Below, in pieces: positions 25,801-40,800 of a DNA stretch of 64,000 bases (the stretch's first letter is position 1; every line of letters starts with the position of its first letter). The stretch comes from Oxyruncus cristatus (taxonomy: Eukaryota; Chordata; Aves; Passeriformes; Cotingidae): positions 310,001 through 374,000 of the forward strand of contig VXAY01002045.1 of the NCBI GenBank assembly GCA_013399855.1, in the 5' to 3' direction. Below the pieces are notes generated by a model. It was not told the DNA's origin, did not search any database, and saw only the letters and a list, made by a program, of their open reading frames with translations. Position numbers and translations under genes: made by a program.

Positions 25801-28800
25801 AGTTAATTGTTCAGCTGTGTAAGCTGTTTGTCACAGAAGTGAGCATTTAATTAATAAGCTTGATAAACACTATGAGTGTAAATAAAAAATTAAGATAGGG
25901 ATTTAATCATTCTATTCACTCAAGCTTGGTGGAGCAAATTTCTAACCTTTTTAATTTCTGTGGGGATCAGCATTTCACGTAAAACTCTCTACTTAAAAAA
26001 GAAAAAAACTTCAAAACCTCTTACTTGGCTCTTTCTTCATCCAGTTTCTTTTGCTCCACATCCAAGGAATGTTTTACCACTCCGTACCACTTCTTGAACT
26101 CAAAATACAGACCATCTGAATAAAATAGACACATTTTAGGTTGGGAAGAAATGAAAGAAATGTGCAGTACACAGAAGGTGGTCTCCACACAGGCAGACCC
26201 TGCATCTTTCACCTGTATACAAACCTATCCTGAATGCTAAGTGCTTAAAGAAAACATACTTGACCTAATAATTCTATAAGAAAAAGAAATGCAGAAATGG
26301 AGTGAAAGAACATAAGAAGTGCAAAGAAGCCCCTTAGCTTAGACTTCATAGATTCGGAACAGATCAAACCCTTTCCCTCCTTTGCGAAAAGTTAAGCCCA
26401 GCAACTACCTCCTCCCTACCAAATGAACTAGTGCTCCACTGTGTAAAGTACCTTCACCTGTTTGGAAGTTGAATTCAAGGGATTAATGAAACAATACCTC
26501 AAGCCTAGGTTTAAAAAAATAAGATCTAAAGAAGCTCAGATCATAGGATCATAGAATCAGATGGGTTGGAAAGGACCTCTGAGACCATCAAGTCCAACCC
26601 TTGATCCACCACCACCGCAGTTACCAGACTATGGAACTAAGTGCCACGTCCACCCTCATCTTAAAAACCTCCAGGGATGGAGAATCCACCACTTCCCCGG
26701 GAAGCCCATTCCAATGGCTGATTACCCTCTCTGTAAAGAATATCTTTCTAATATCTAACCTAAACCTCCCCTGGCACAGCTTAAGGCCATGCCCTCTTGT
26801 CTTACTGCTGGTTGCCTGGGAGAAGAGACCAACCCCCACCTGGCTACAACCTCCTTTCAGGTAGTTGTAGAGAGCGATGAGGTCTCCCCTGAGCCTTCTC
26901 TTCTCCAGGCTAAACAACCCCAGCTCCCTCAGCCTCTCCTCACAGGACTTGTGCTCAAGTCCCTTCACCAGCCTGGTTGCTCTTCTCTGCACCTGCTCCA
27001 GCACCTCAATATCCTTCCTGAACTGAGGGGCCCAGAACTGGACACAGCACTCCAGGTGTGGCCTCACCAGCGCCGAGTACAGGGGCAGAATCACTTCCCT
27101 GGTCCTGCTGGCCACACTGTTCCTGATCCAGGCCAGGATGCCACTGGCCTTCTTGGCCACCTGGGCACACTGCTGGCTCATGTTCAGCTTCCCGTCAATC
27201 CAAACTCCCAGGTCCCTTTCTGCCTGGCTGCTCTCCAGCCACTCTGTGCCCAGCCTGTAGCGCTGCAGGGGGTTGTTGTGGCCAAAGTGCAGGACCCGGC
27301 CCTTGGCCTTGTTGAACGTCATCCCGTTGGAATCAGCCCAACTCTCCAGTCTGTCCAGGTCCCTCTGCAGAGCTCTCCTGCCTTCCAGCTGATCGACACT
27401 CCCCCCAGCTTGGTGTCATCTGCAAATTTACTAATGGTGCACTTAATGCCCTCATCCAGATCATCAGTAAAGATATGAAACAGACAGTTCCTAACCCAGC
27501 ACAGAGTGCCCCTGTCCAAGCCTGGGCTGCCAGCCCTTTCAGGAGAATGCTGTGGGAGATGGTGTCAAAGGCTTTGCTGAAGTCCAGATAGACACATCCA
27601 CAGCCTTCCCACATCCACAGCCTTCAGTGTAAAATTTCACACAATTTCATCGGCTCCCCACTGTCTATACTACTACGCATGAAACTGTACAGGGCTGGAA
27701 GGATAAACTAGACAATGGTCTTCACTTTGTATCAGCCTCCCATGCTTTTGAGCACAGGAACTTCACTCATCGATATGTAAACAAATATTAACCAGCACAT
27801 GCAAAAGCATGAAAGTGTAGGACATGTAGCAGCATCTTTATCATTGATCCTCCAAAGAGGCACAAAACTGAAGCAGACGAACTGGCTACAGTAAGGATAA
27901 GAACTCCAAACAGAAATAAGGTGTAGATTTATATATTTAAAATACAATCAACTCTTCTTCCCTGTGGGTGGATTATCTGCATTGTGAATTAACCAGGCTT
28001 TGCATTTCCCCATCATCCCAGCTGCACTGCATGCAATGCTTGCATCATGCTTAGCTGTGCCAGCCAGCTGTCTGAACTGCTCTGAAGGTGAATATACTGT
28101 TCTTACAATCAAACTTATGTATGTTTTGTATTATCTGCAGTTTTGCTATTTGTGTTATCCTGCCACAGGATGTCTAGATGAAATAAATATAGATGGGCTC
28201 AAAAAGCAGCAGACACATAAAGGCAAGAAAGACCCTACAGCAGTTCTTGAAATTCGAAGGTGTGCATACAAGTTCTTTTATCAACTCCTTAAACCCAGAG
28301 GTTTAAGTAAACACTCCTAAACTGCTGAGAGGGCAGTTTGGGGGTGGTAGAAATTTGTATTAAACTTCATATGAAATATTAAGCAGCTGTCACAAGCAAA
28401 ACCATTGTCAGAGACACAATGCTACACTGTAATAACCACTGACCTGGCCAGTACTGCTAGTCTGATGGTCATGTAGCTGAGCTGAATGGAAAATACACAG
28501 CTCTGTGACACACACATACATATACATGTATCAATCACATTTTATTTGAACATAAACTGTATTGTGTATGTGTGCAGATCATAGAACACACACACTAGGT
28601 AACTACAAGTATCTATTGTACAGCTTCCAGTGTGTCTTGAGGAATTGTAGGAGCTGAAATACTCAGCTCCTACAATTAAGGACTAGAGAAAGGATAGTTA
28701 ACAACTGGGAATGGAGTCAACATAAACTGAATCTTTAAAACTCAGTGTTAACCATTATTCATTTCAGCACTCTAACTTTGGGAAAATGCCAGAGGCAGTT

Positions 28801-31800
28801 TTGAGCTCTGGCACTAATCACTGCTCTAACAGAAATTCTCACATCAGCTCCTCTGCCCAGCTGCTCACCATCACCCCAACATTTACAGGATAGGGACAAC
28901 GTAACAGAGCATATGGATCAATTTGCACCAGCAGATTTTAAAGTAAAAAAGTGGGCAAAAAATGAGCTGTTGTTCCCAAGAGCAATGACACTTGTTAATA
29001 AGGGAGAAACCCCATTAAGACATTAATGGCTTTGAGCCTCAGCTTGTAAAGCAGTTGCACAACTCTCACTCTTGTCACTATCATGTACTTCGAGTTTTCA
29101 AGAAAAATAAAAAGGAAAAAAAAGAATACACAATAAGTAATCCACTTGAAAATTACCAGTATTAGTTAACAGTGATGACTGTCTCTAGTTACAGCAGTAA
29201 TTGTGCTCACACATGGCTAACACTGATTTTATTACTGACTTCAGTTTTAAAAAATAGCAGAAGGGTCAAAATGGACCCAAAACTGGATGGAAGACTTAAT
29301 AGATAAACCACTGTAACACATCTTGGATTTTATCTTCAACTGTGAGCTGGATGAGGCCATGGAACATCTTCCTGAAGATTTCTAACCTTTGATTTGGTCT
29401 TTCTGCCCTCAAAGAACCATGTTCACACCATTATCTTCTCTATCTTAATTGCTGCTAGCTTTTCCACACTCTCTCAAGATTATTTGGACTAAGAAACTAG
29501 ATTACATCTGAAATATGTTACACACTAAGACATTTTATTTAACAAGACTAAACAAGTTCGGATTTTATCATAAATGTGGTTTGATGCCCCTAGTAAGTAT
29601 CTGCTATTTACGATCAAAGTGCATTCCCTCTTTATGTGTATCCATTCATCTTCACCCAGCAAGCACAAAATTCTAAAACAAGAGGCAAACATGCACAAGC
29701 AGAAGCAGAGAGGTACCTAGCAAAATGTGTACCAAACTCCCCTATCCAGCACAATACGAATTATGCAGGTACACATGAGGCCTCACATTTTACGTGAGCA
29801 GAATATAATCTTTTATCTGAATAAAGATTTGCCCTAAAAGAATAAATGAGAAAAACACATTTTAATTATCAATAAGATGTCTTTTTAAGCCTGATTACAA
29901 AGTTGTTTCATTTACTAAATTATAACATTGCTTCTACTAGAATATTTATATACCTTCTTTGTTATTTTTATTTCTTTCTTCAGCCAAGTCTGAAAGTAAC
30001 CTGGAAAAAAAATAAAAAATCAGGCTGTTTTGTAGATCTAAATACTGCAATTTTACATGAAGTTCAAATACAACTGACAAAAATGACACCCGAATTTTAT
30101 TCCAAGTTTCAGATTCAAACCAATGATTTTTAAAAATAAGTAATATTTCATGTCTAAAATCCTTCCAGGTGTACATTTAAACCTATCGGAAATTCCAATA
30201 CTATAAATTTAATTCTAAAGAAGGAACAATCCAAAAAACAATCATTTGCACTATTTGAAATTTGGGCTTTGCTACAGATTTGCCTTTACACTTACCATTC
30301 ATAGTGATCATCCAATAAAAACAGTAATTTGAGCACAACTACAATAACTGCTGCAGCAAGAATATCATATTTCACTTTTCTTGTTGACTTATTTCCAGGC
30401 ACAAGAGTCAGGAAATCCACTTCTCCAATACCGATTTTTTTCACCACTCGACAAGTCCAGTTATGCAATTCATCTGATTAATATAAATAAAACTTAAAAG
30501 GAGTACGTTAAGACAAGCTAAAAACATTTTTACAGTGCAAATATGTTGGTCATTTGAGGAAAACAATATTTAGATATTTTAGGACCATTTGACAGCCATT
30601 TTTTTCAGGTTGAGTATTTTTGAATATTTTTAAAAATACTCGGCAACCTTCACTGTGCTTCCATGGAAAACACTTATGACATTATATATTCACATGGAGA
30701 GAAAAAGAATCACAAATTTAATAGTGTTTTGATGTTACTCGAATGATGTTGTGAGATCATCCTGAATTTTATTCTGGGAAAACCTATCGCAAATCCACAT
30801 AAATGTAGTTTTAAAAAAACACCCCAGAAGCCAAAAAAACTTGTCACAAGTTTTTTTCCTGTATGTTGACTGAACGAGTACCAACGGCAGGATGGATTCA
30901 GCACTGTACGTAAGAGGAACAGGGGCTAGTTTTGAAGCAGCTGTTTGGGTATGAATAGCTGTTGGATCGTGGCAGGGCAGCGTTTGCTGCTCCCCTTACA
31001 AAACCCGGCAGGTTAGACCCGGCTTTACCCCGCGCAGCCCCATCGCACCCGCTAGCGCAGGTTGTGCCACTAAGATACAACCGCAGCTCCACAAGCAGCA
31101 GTGTATCTATACAGTCTCTTATTACTCTGCTTATTTTTCACAGGTACAAATCCCCCAAATTTCTCACCTTTCCTGTTCAGCAAGAAATACAGGAGCCGAT
31201 TACATCACCATCGGATTCCACAAAGGTTAGCAATGTATGACTAAGTACAACCTTAATCCAGCTATACTTACAGGCTCTCGCTGCTTACAAACAGCTCAGT
31301 AGGAACTTGTTTTTAATGCTCTCGTACATAACAGTAAAAGGTAACCAAAGTCTGGAAATTATATTTTCTTATAAATACTAGCAGTATGTTTTATTTCAGA
31401 TACTTTAAATGGCCTCTTCATTAGCACTTAAGTGTCCTAAGAAAGACTGCCAATTCATTGTTTATTTTTTGGGGGACTTGTTAGACAACAGCAGCAGTCC
31501 TTTTTCAATACTTAAAAAAATGTTTCTTCATGATAAAAAGCATAGTTGCAAGGAAAAAGTAAAGAACATTATATTCTTCTTCTACAGTAATTTTCAAAGT
31601 ACATGCTTTGTATTTCTCAGTAATAAATCTGAACATTACAATTTTTTAGTCTTTGCTTCCATTCAATTGATACTTCACAATCTGCAAAATAAGGTGATCC
31701 TCTACAGGATCATAACACTGGTGTAAAACTATGAAATTAGAATTTCTACTCTGGAATTTTAGCCCTAAATCTGTTGGTTATCTTATCTTCATTCAACTGT

Positions 31801-34800
31801 GAGTAAATAGAAAACCCAAGCACCTTTATTAAATGTAACTAACTGCAAAATAAGACACTAACCCCCTACCTTATTCCCAGTTTGTTGGAGTGCTTTGAGG
31901 GAAAAAAAATTAATTGACAGGCCGTTTGTCTGTAGAACTCATCTTCCGGGACAGTGGCATTTGACAGAAAGTATGGTAACCCAAAAGACAGTTCACACAC
32001 TAGGGCATACTGGCCTTTCTTTGACAATTAAATATTCAAGACTTAAAGAGTCAATACTTTAACAATATACGGTTTTAGAACTAAATCATAAATACAGTGA
32101 GACAGCAGCTGATCTGTCACACAGTGTCAATATTGAAATTAATGCTAATATGCAATATGATATAATATACAAAACACATTCTATATTAGAGAACATACAG
32201 TCATTACTATATATGAAAATTCAGGAGCTAAGCAATCAAGTCCCAACTCATGAATCAGTTAGCTAAAGTTAATAAATCACATGAATTCAACTAGTGCCTC
32301 TTAGCTCACATGGATACTGAAAGATTTGAAATGAAGTATCCACTCCACAACTTAGAGAGCCAACACCAGAGTGCCCTTGCATATCTGGGCCTATAATACA
32401 TACTCTAAATGTTTGATGAAGGTGTTTTCTACAGAAGAAATACCTTCCAGTTCAAGTTTAAATGGGAATAAATTAGGAGGAAAAGAGCAGCACTTCAAAA
32501 GTAATAATTTGAGCCTTTTTGCCAGAGTTTAATAAACCACAGAAAAGTTTTATCAGCGTAGGCTAGGGAAAATATTTACCAGGTAAATTAGCTTCCATCA
32601 AGTACTTGATGCACAACATGTCTGGATGAAGAAAGCAGCTGTCTGTTATATCTGGAAAACGAGGCAGGTCTAAAAACGCCGCAAGCTCAAGCATTTTGTT
32701 GTATACTTCTTCATATACAGGCCATGACTGAAAGACAGCATTAAAATGTGTTACTCATTTGCTCTATTACCATATTTGTTAAAGATTTGAAATTAGTTAT
32801 CAATGTTAAATTCTGTATTGTTTAATACAGGATTATTTATATAGACTCTTTTAGCACTCTGTGACTAAACACACACGCAAGAATTGCCAGATTGCAGTAC
32901 TGCAAAGAGAGATGTGCTAGTTTTAAATCCCATGAAATATATAAGGAAGAAATACAAAGTTGTTTCAGACCTGCAACCAACACTCTACCTTCTCCAGTGT
33001 TTCTGTTTCACCAATCCCAGTGTACAGAAGAAAAAAGGCTTTGTTTTCCCTCACACTTAAATGGAATTTCTTGTATTTCAATTTGTGCCCATTTCCTCTC
33101 ATCCTGTTACTGGATACCAGTAAGGAGGATCTGGTCTTCCTCCTTTGCACCCTCCTGTAGATAATCACATCACACTCGCCCTGAGTATTCTCCAGCTCCA
33201 GGATGAAAAGTCACAACTCTCTCAGCCTACCCTCATTTGTCAGATGCTTCACTCCATCAGTTTCACAGCCCTTTACTGGACTCACTCCACTGCGTTCACA
33301 TCTCCTTTCCAGTGGATAGCCCAGAGCTGGACCCAGCACTCCTGGTGTGTCTCACCAGTACTCAGCAGAGAGGAAGGATCACCTTCCTCGAGGACTTGCG
33401 CAGTCACCATAACTTTTCAAAAATTATTGGCAGTGACATTGAGATGACACCAGCCAGCTGCCTCAGCACTTGTGGCAGCATCCCATCACAGCCCATGAAC
33501 CTTCCTACATCCAGTTTGTTCAGATGTTCCCTAACCTGCTTCTAAAAAACTCAGGTAAAAAAAGGCATTCATCACTTTAGCTTTCTCCTTGGTCTTTGTG
33601 GCCATATTGCCATTCAGCAGCAGGCCCAAATTCTATAGAACCCTTCCACAGAATCTTTAATGTAATATCATTTTAAAAAAAAATTCCATATTTGCATATT
33701 TTTTTAGTGAAAATAAATCTGCAATTCTCTTTTCAAATCTATTGACTACATGAGCAAAATTCTCCCAATTTCTACTGAAGCTTTTCTGCTAGAGAAGAAT
33801 ACAACTAACAGACAGATATTGACATGTTTACACATAATGAACTCAACAGGACCCGAAGTTTGCATAAGTATGGACTGTAAGGTTTGACCCTCATTTCTTA
33901 ATACCTCAACTGTTTCATTAAACATTCTAAATTTTCTGTATTTTAAGTGATTACTTGAATTTACCTCTCAAAGCAATAATTTAGGTTGTTCAGGCTACTT
34001 TACCATTTTAAATGTATAAAAAGCAATGCTTTTTCTGCTTTAGTTGGTGGTTCTAATTCAGCACAGCACTTCATCAAGTATTCATATTTTATAAGTCAAT
34101 TTGTGCATATGGAACCTTCCTTTAAGAGAAACTTAGCAGGGAGTTACACTTCGTGCACAACTTCAAAACTTCCCCCCAACAAGGATGTGGTTTTATTCAA
34201 TAATTTGTTATCATCTCTTTTAATATAAACTGTGTAGCCAGTGCTCAAATTCTGAGTGATTACCAACATTTCATTTTCTTTTTTTAAATGACCTCCTCTC
34301 AGACTGTACTTCAGACTTGATTAACTGTGTGAACACATGCTTAAGCACATGAATAATTCTGCTGTCACTTACTATTACACATGTAACTTTTTGTAACAGT
34401 TAGGAAGTTGTATCATGTTCATTAGGGTTTCTAAACAGTGCTAAAAATTGGCTTAGACCGCACCAGGACTATCTTGAGAAACAAGAAAAACACGTATTAC
34501 CACAGTTCTGCAGTAGACTAGGCTTACAGTACTTTCTATTCCTTTTAAACGGCAGTGCTAAATTGAACACCAAAACAATCTTGGAACAAAACCTGAATCA
34601 TACATAACTTCTCTTGAGCATAGTGAGAGAAAAATTAAAGTCTCAGATAATTCAAGTAAGAACATTATATAAATATTATTCCTAATTAGATATAAAAGAA
34701 ATATGCCTTTCCCTTTAACGAAAAGCAGTTGAATTAGTAGCTCCTTAATAATTTATCACAGATGAAAATAAATTAAGACACTGGGAATTCAGTCACTTGA

Positions 34801-37800
34801 AGCATTCCCATTCTCAAACATTAAACTGTCACCAGTGCAGCTATCTGCACAGTCTAATTTAATACCGAGGTACTTTAAGGGATACAGCTCTTAATTGAAG
34901 GACTCAAGGTAGACACCTCTATGACCTTCTACCTGAGCTTCTCTCACTGTACCAGGGCAAGGAGACGGCCTTCCTATCCTAGGCACCATTGAATCATACC
35001 TTCCTTGCCAGGCCCAACACTTACTTTTGTTTCAAAGGTTTTGTTTGCAATTTAGAGAAGTTAAATTGGTTCTTTTTCAAAATGGCCAGAAAACACTCCG
35101 CTTTGCAATGACAATCAAGGCTTTCCTTTTTTTGAAGGCAAACGAGTGGTATAAAAACTACAAATAAGACTGAGAGCTACCACTTGAGTTCTTTTAAAAA
35201 GAGTGTTAATAGACGAAAACTGTTCCTCCTTGATGTGTGTTCATAAGAAATCTAAACATATTTGGGACATGCAGATTTAGGAAGGGCATCCTAATAGACC
35301 ATAAAGATCAACCAAATCAATTTCTACTTTCCAGGGCTTAACCCCTTAAGTTCAAAAACATTCACCGCAGTACTCCTGTTGCTACAACGCAGCACTGAGT
35401 CATGACCACGCTTCCAGGAGTACAGTCATCTCTGCAACTGTGAGCTGCAAGGAGAAGCTGGATCCAGCACAAGATCACACCTCCGCAGGACACATCACAG
35501 CAAAGGGCCAAAGGCTGAAAGGTCGAGGACTGAGGAGACTGCTGGGTTATTTTAGGAATCAAGCACTGGCTGTTTTCACCAGTCACTGCATACCCTGCTT
35601 AATTCTGAAAGAGCTGTGAGTTCATACAGCAAATCTTTTATTCTGCAAATATTTTATTCTTTTATTCAAATGTACTGCAAAGGTTAAAACAGAAAGAACT
35701 CCCAAATTCCACACAGTCAACACCATAAGTGTTGGGACAATATTGAGAAAAAGCAAGATACAGCAAAACAAGCAGCCTCAAATTAATAAAAGTTATCACC
35801 TTCTACCTAGCTATGTATCTCTGCCAAAAAAAAAAAAAAAAAAAAAAAACCTAANNNNNNNNNNNNNNNNNNNNNNNNNNNNNNNNNNNNNNNNNNNNNN
35901 NNNNNNNNAACCTGATAAAACAAGTTGCACTGGAAGTCAACCAGCAAATCCACTAGGAAAGCAAGATCCAGAGCTGGGGCCTCCCTCTTTCAGGTAAAAA
36001 AAACTCTGCCTCCAGCACCCCATGATTAAACCCCAAGGGAGGAGTACTTGGACAACAGAGGACAGTGTTAGATCATATGCCACACTCTCTCCAAGTGTAA
36101 CTTTCACTTATCCAATCGTAAATTAAAAAATTCAAGTTGTATTTCTGTGCTAAATATTAGGACAACTCCCCTGTCCATCAACACGTGGAGTTACTGAGCT
36201 CTCACCTTGTTTCAAGAACCTGGGAAACAGTATAAAAGCCACACATAAAACTCAAGTTACAAACCCTTGAGGGCACCTAATAATTCCAGGAAGACTGACA
36301 GAAAACCCTTTTAAAGTTATGCCTCTTGCTAGCCTTTTCTGCAGTTTCGCAAGATGCGATTTCTTCAAGACTGATCAACAATGCTGACAGAGTCTGTAAC
36401 TTGTCTAGGTGGGGGACAGAGAACTTTTCTTAAGCTTTGTCTTTAAAATTGTCTTTAAAAGCCTTCCATGTTATTCTCACATATGACAAATAAGGTAGCT
36501 ACAGGTCTTCTCCAGAAAGCAGTACAGAAGATTAGTAGTACTTGAGAGTACCTCCCCCAGCCCTCCTGCCCAACAACTTCATCTGAGCACAGGAGAACAA
36601 AATACACACTTTTGAGTTGGTAAAGAAGTGTCTAGAACAAGATTTTTATGATGATAGTCATTAGACTATTTAAAGTGGTTGTCTTTATCTATCAAAGTTA
36701 CATGGCATTTTTCACCCATATTAGAAAACAACAAGTTGGTTTTCAGGAGCAGAGGAGCCAAACTATTAGCATGATAATCAGATCACAGTAACAGGTAATT
36801 GTTTTGGGTAAGCCAAGATTGCAGCCTCTCCTACTTGTTAGGACAATATCAGAATGTTGCTGATCAACAAGGAGAAAATAATATGCACTGGCTGGCTTTC
36901 TAGAATAATTTGCAGGCTCCATAGTTTCTTGTTTTAAATGTGGTCTGACTGATTCTCCTCTTAGACGACTGTATAGGCCGTTTCCTTCTTGTGTATCAGG
37001 ACAATATTCCTGCAGGCATTAAGGCATTACTTACATATTCACAATACTCACGACTCAGTTTATTTTAGAATGATAATGTTCTATCCCTTCTGAAAAGAAT
37101 TGATTATACAGTTGTTTTAAATTTTTCCCTTCCATTTTTCCTTCTTTCCTTTTCAGTACTTTTTTTTGCAGCACAATTCCCTTCCTTATCATTCTTCTAC
37201 CTGTGAATTTCCATCTTGGGAACCCTTTTTTCCCATGCCTGTACATTCTCTAAAGTTCTACCTTCACCTAGGCTGCTTATGTTCCACAGTGGACATTTTC
37301 CCCAAGTGACTGTTTAATGACCATTTAATACTGGAATCTAATAAGGTCCAACTCATTTTTGCATTATTGGCTTTTAGTGGGTCTCTGGGAGTCATGTGAC
37401 ATTTCGAGTTGGATAGGACTGCAATTACCCAAAACTCAGCAAGGCTTCATCATTTTTAAGATGACAAAATTCAGCCTAAACCAAGTTGGAACAACAGTGT
37501 ACCAAACTTGTCAGGAAATGGACTAAGAAAGCCATTTAACTTGAAGGTTTGGGAAACATCAAGTTATGAGGGTTGGAGAAGGGGTTTTATGCAACACAAT
37601 CCAGAATTTTGGTTCAAATCTTGTGTAAAGCAAGGCATGCCCATACAATAAAAGATATTAACTGTAAAAATAATAAATCAAATGGCTGCCCTAATGTGTA
37701 TAAATATCTTTGAATACAGACTGCATTGAAACACACATTCCCAGAAACCCAAGCAGCTTTACATTTACATAAGGTAAAATCAGGTACCAACAATGAGCAT

Positions 37801-40800
37801 AGCAGTCGAGTTCTCTACAACACTTGGTTCACCTTACTTTGCTCCTGCTGCTCAAGTGGTTCAGATATATCTGGTCATCTGCAGCAAGAGCCTGACGTGG
37901 GACGACACCAGCCACAGTGCATGCAGGTTACACAAAAGAATTGACAGTAAAAACAATAACTGTATCAACTGTGAAATTTACATCCAAATTAATATTTAAA
38001 ACTGAATGAAATGACCTTGTGAACCAATTGTTACACACTAGATCATTAACGTGGTCAGCAAGCCTAAGCTTCTATATTACTAATGATTATTTTTGCCATG
38101 CTTTTTGTGCATTCTTACAGTACTACTGATCTGGCTACCTCCCATATAAACACATACCAAAGAATCTTGCTGATGTATTTTTAAAATCACACTGTTTTTC
38201 CCCCTTGCCTGACCACCATCTACCTCTCAGGGACCACCACCATCCCACCTGAAACAGCTGCAAACAAATACAACAGCCATCACGCACAAATTAAACATGC
38301 TTTAACATTGTGTATTATGAATGCAAACTTTTAAAAAATAAGAAACACTCGAAATTTTCTTGCCATCTAACCAATTTGGAAAAAAACTAATATAATAAAC
38401 TTTGTTGCACAGTTAGATTCTACGTAGCCTCATCAGGAAAGCCTTTGCCAGAGCATAAGGTATACAGAAGAGACATAGGCAATCTTTAAAGGTCCCTTCC
38501 GACCCAAACCATGTTGTGATTCTGTGACATTGTAAGCACTGTTACTGCTGCTGCACAGAAACGTCCCAGGCTTGTGATTTACTGCTGAGTGTGAAAGTAC
38601 ACTGGGGAGAACCACTGCACCCTGCTCCTACCTCCTTTCCTAGGTCACCATCCCAAACAGAACAGATTCCATGAACCCCAAGCCTGACTCAGGGCAGTCA
38701 TTCTTACGTGGACTAAACGAGTGGATAGATTTCTTCAAACCCTGATACCCATGAATCACATACAGATGCTTGATGTAACAACGAGAGGGTGTGCCTGGAA
38801 TTATTAAAAGGGAACCAAATGACAAGAAGAACAAAGACAGGTGAAACTGCTATGACTCCATTTAGATAACTGCTAAGAAATATGCATCTCGTGTGACTCC
38901 TGCCACGAGGGAAAGACATAAAGAGACCAAGACTGCTGTCAAACAGAAAGGGTAACTAAAAGGTTAAAACAGGAAAAGGAAATCGATTTGTCCATCTTGA
39001 TGACAGGCAAAGAAGTTGCCTAAGTTATCTGTCTGGAAAAAATGGGAAGGGGAAAAAAAAAAGTCAAGACACCATTTGAAAATCATAGATGTCACACTGG
39101 CAGCCTCTCTCTTGCTCTCTCCTTTAATAACTGTTTCAGCTGCAATGGCTACTACATCTTAAAATCCCAAATTACTCCTGATCATTATTGTAGAGGAAAT
39201 GAGAAGGATCTTTGTACAGAAAAAGATTACTGTAAGAAAATGACTCACTAAACAATGGTTTTGCATTTTTGAGAGAAAAAAATTAGGTGTGCTAGGATAT
39301 TAAATTGCATTACATTGACACAGGCTGTTTTTACTGAGGAATTTAAGATGGCACGAGGATGACCCAGCAACCCACAAACAAGAGAATAAAAGCTAACTGA
39401 ACATCCAATATAGATGTACTCCACTAGGAAAAAATGCTTCACTGGCTGCCTAGCAGACCTTTCAATAGGCTCCTTTCAGAGGAAGACATATTTTTCATTA
39501 CAAGATACCCAGTTAAAGTGTTTTTTGAATGAATGAGTTTCAATATTATTAAAGCACGAGAGACACGTGCTTGAGTATTAACTTGTTCATGCTCACAAGG
39601 TAAGTCTGAAAAATACCACTTCCGTAAAAAATGTGGTCTTTCTATAAACACAGAGTAATTCAGTAAGAAGCTGAATTGTCATAATGTATTGAAATTTAAG
39701 AGTTTGGGAACAAATTTTATTGAATTTCATAAATATTTTGGTAGGTTTGTTTTCTTTCTTCATTAAGTAATGCTTTAAGACAGGTATGGACAAGCTAGAG
39801 TTTCTGTTACACAACAGCAAGCTCCCATGATAAACTTGATTACAATAACCCTTTCAGCAGTGAACTTCCTCCTCAGCTCTTTTTTTTCTTTCAAATAAAA
39901 GCCTCACCCTTGCTTCTTTTCATTCTGCACTATCTTCTACTGAACAAGTACTGCATGCACCTGTTAAAATGCACAAAAAATACAGAGTTAGGCAGAAAAA
40001 AAATTCCCACAGATAGAAAAACACCCACCCCCAACAAAACTAAGATTACAAGGTATCTCAAAACACCAGCAGACAAAAGCAGGAATCGCCGGCTTTATTT
40101 GGAAAGTAAAAGCAGCATAGATGATTAGCAGAATTTGTACAGACAGAATTTTATCCCTCTTAGAAGACTTTTTTTTAAATAAACAAGAATGACCGGCTTC
40201 TGTCCTAATTTGAACTTTTTAAATAGTTGCCACTAAGAAAAAGAAATAAAAAAATGATATGGCAATTAAGGTCATTCAAATTTTAGTCAGGAAAAGAGGC
40301 TCTTACATATGAGACCTGGAATGTTTTGAGAACAGGACCTCAGCAAACAGAGGAACGTGTCTAAAAGCCAGTCTGGTGGATATACTTTCCAGGGAAGCAG
40401 AAAGCCGTTGTCATTCCAGTCTGAACACTCCAGGAGAAAAGAGCAAGCATTTTGACCTGCATTCATGAGTTCATTAGCAGATTTAGTCAGGAATTACTCT
40501 GTTTGAATCAGACCCAAACTAAAACATAAATATGCAATCCACCAAAACCTAGAGTGTTAGACAATCCAAATGGCAGCAGTCTCCTGTCAGCCGTGTGATG
40601 ACTTGAAGACATGGTCTTTAGCCAGTAGCACATTATCAAGGGATACAAAATCCTTTCAAAAAGCCAGTGTGAAAAAAAAATAACTAAATACAGGGGCCAC
40701 TTTATAGCATTTAGAAACTCTGCAGGTTTTCTCATGACTGTGCCACAAACCCACTCCACTGCCTCAGGCAGCTGCCTTTGTCCCAGATTTCCACCTTGTG

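Larger units (their letters stand above)
26116..29953 (-). other. TAF1B intron with a large CR1 copy and a hairpin
   Basis: This intron is about 3.8 kb long. It contains the 1.1-kb CR1 at 26539-27625, a CA/TA-rich stretch near 28503-28530 and a perfect inverted repeat at 28643-28677. Nothing else is recognised. Confidence 0.6.

Noticed and set aside
26789..27478. 229-codon open frame on the plus strand
   Set aside because: It is the antisense shadow of the CR1 pol frame on the minus strand.
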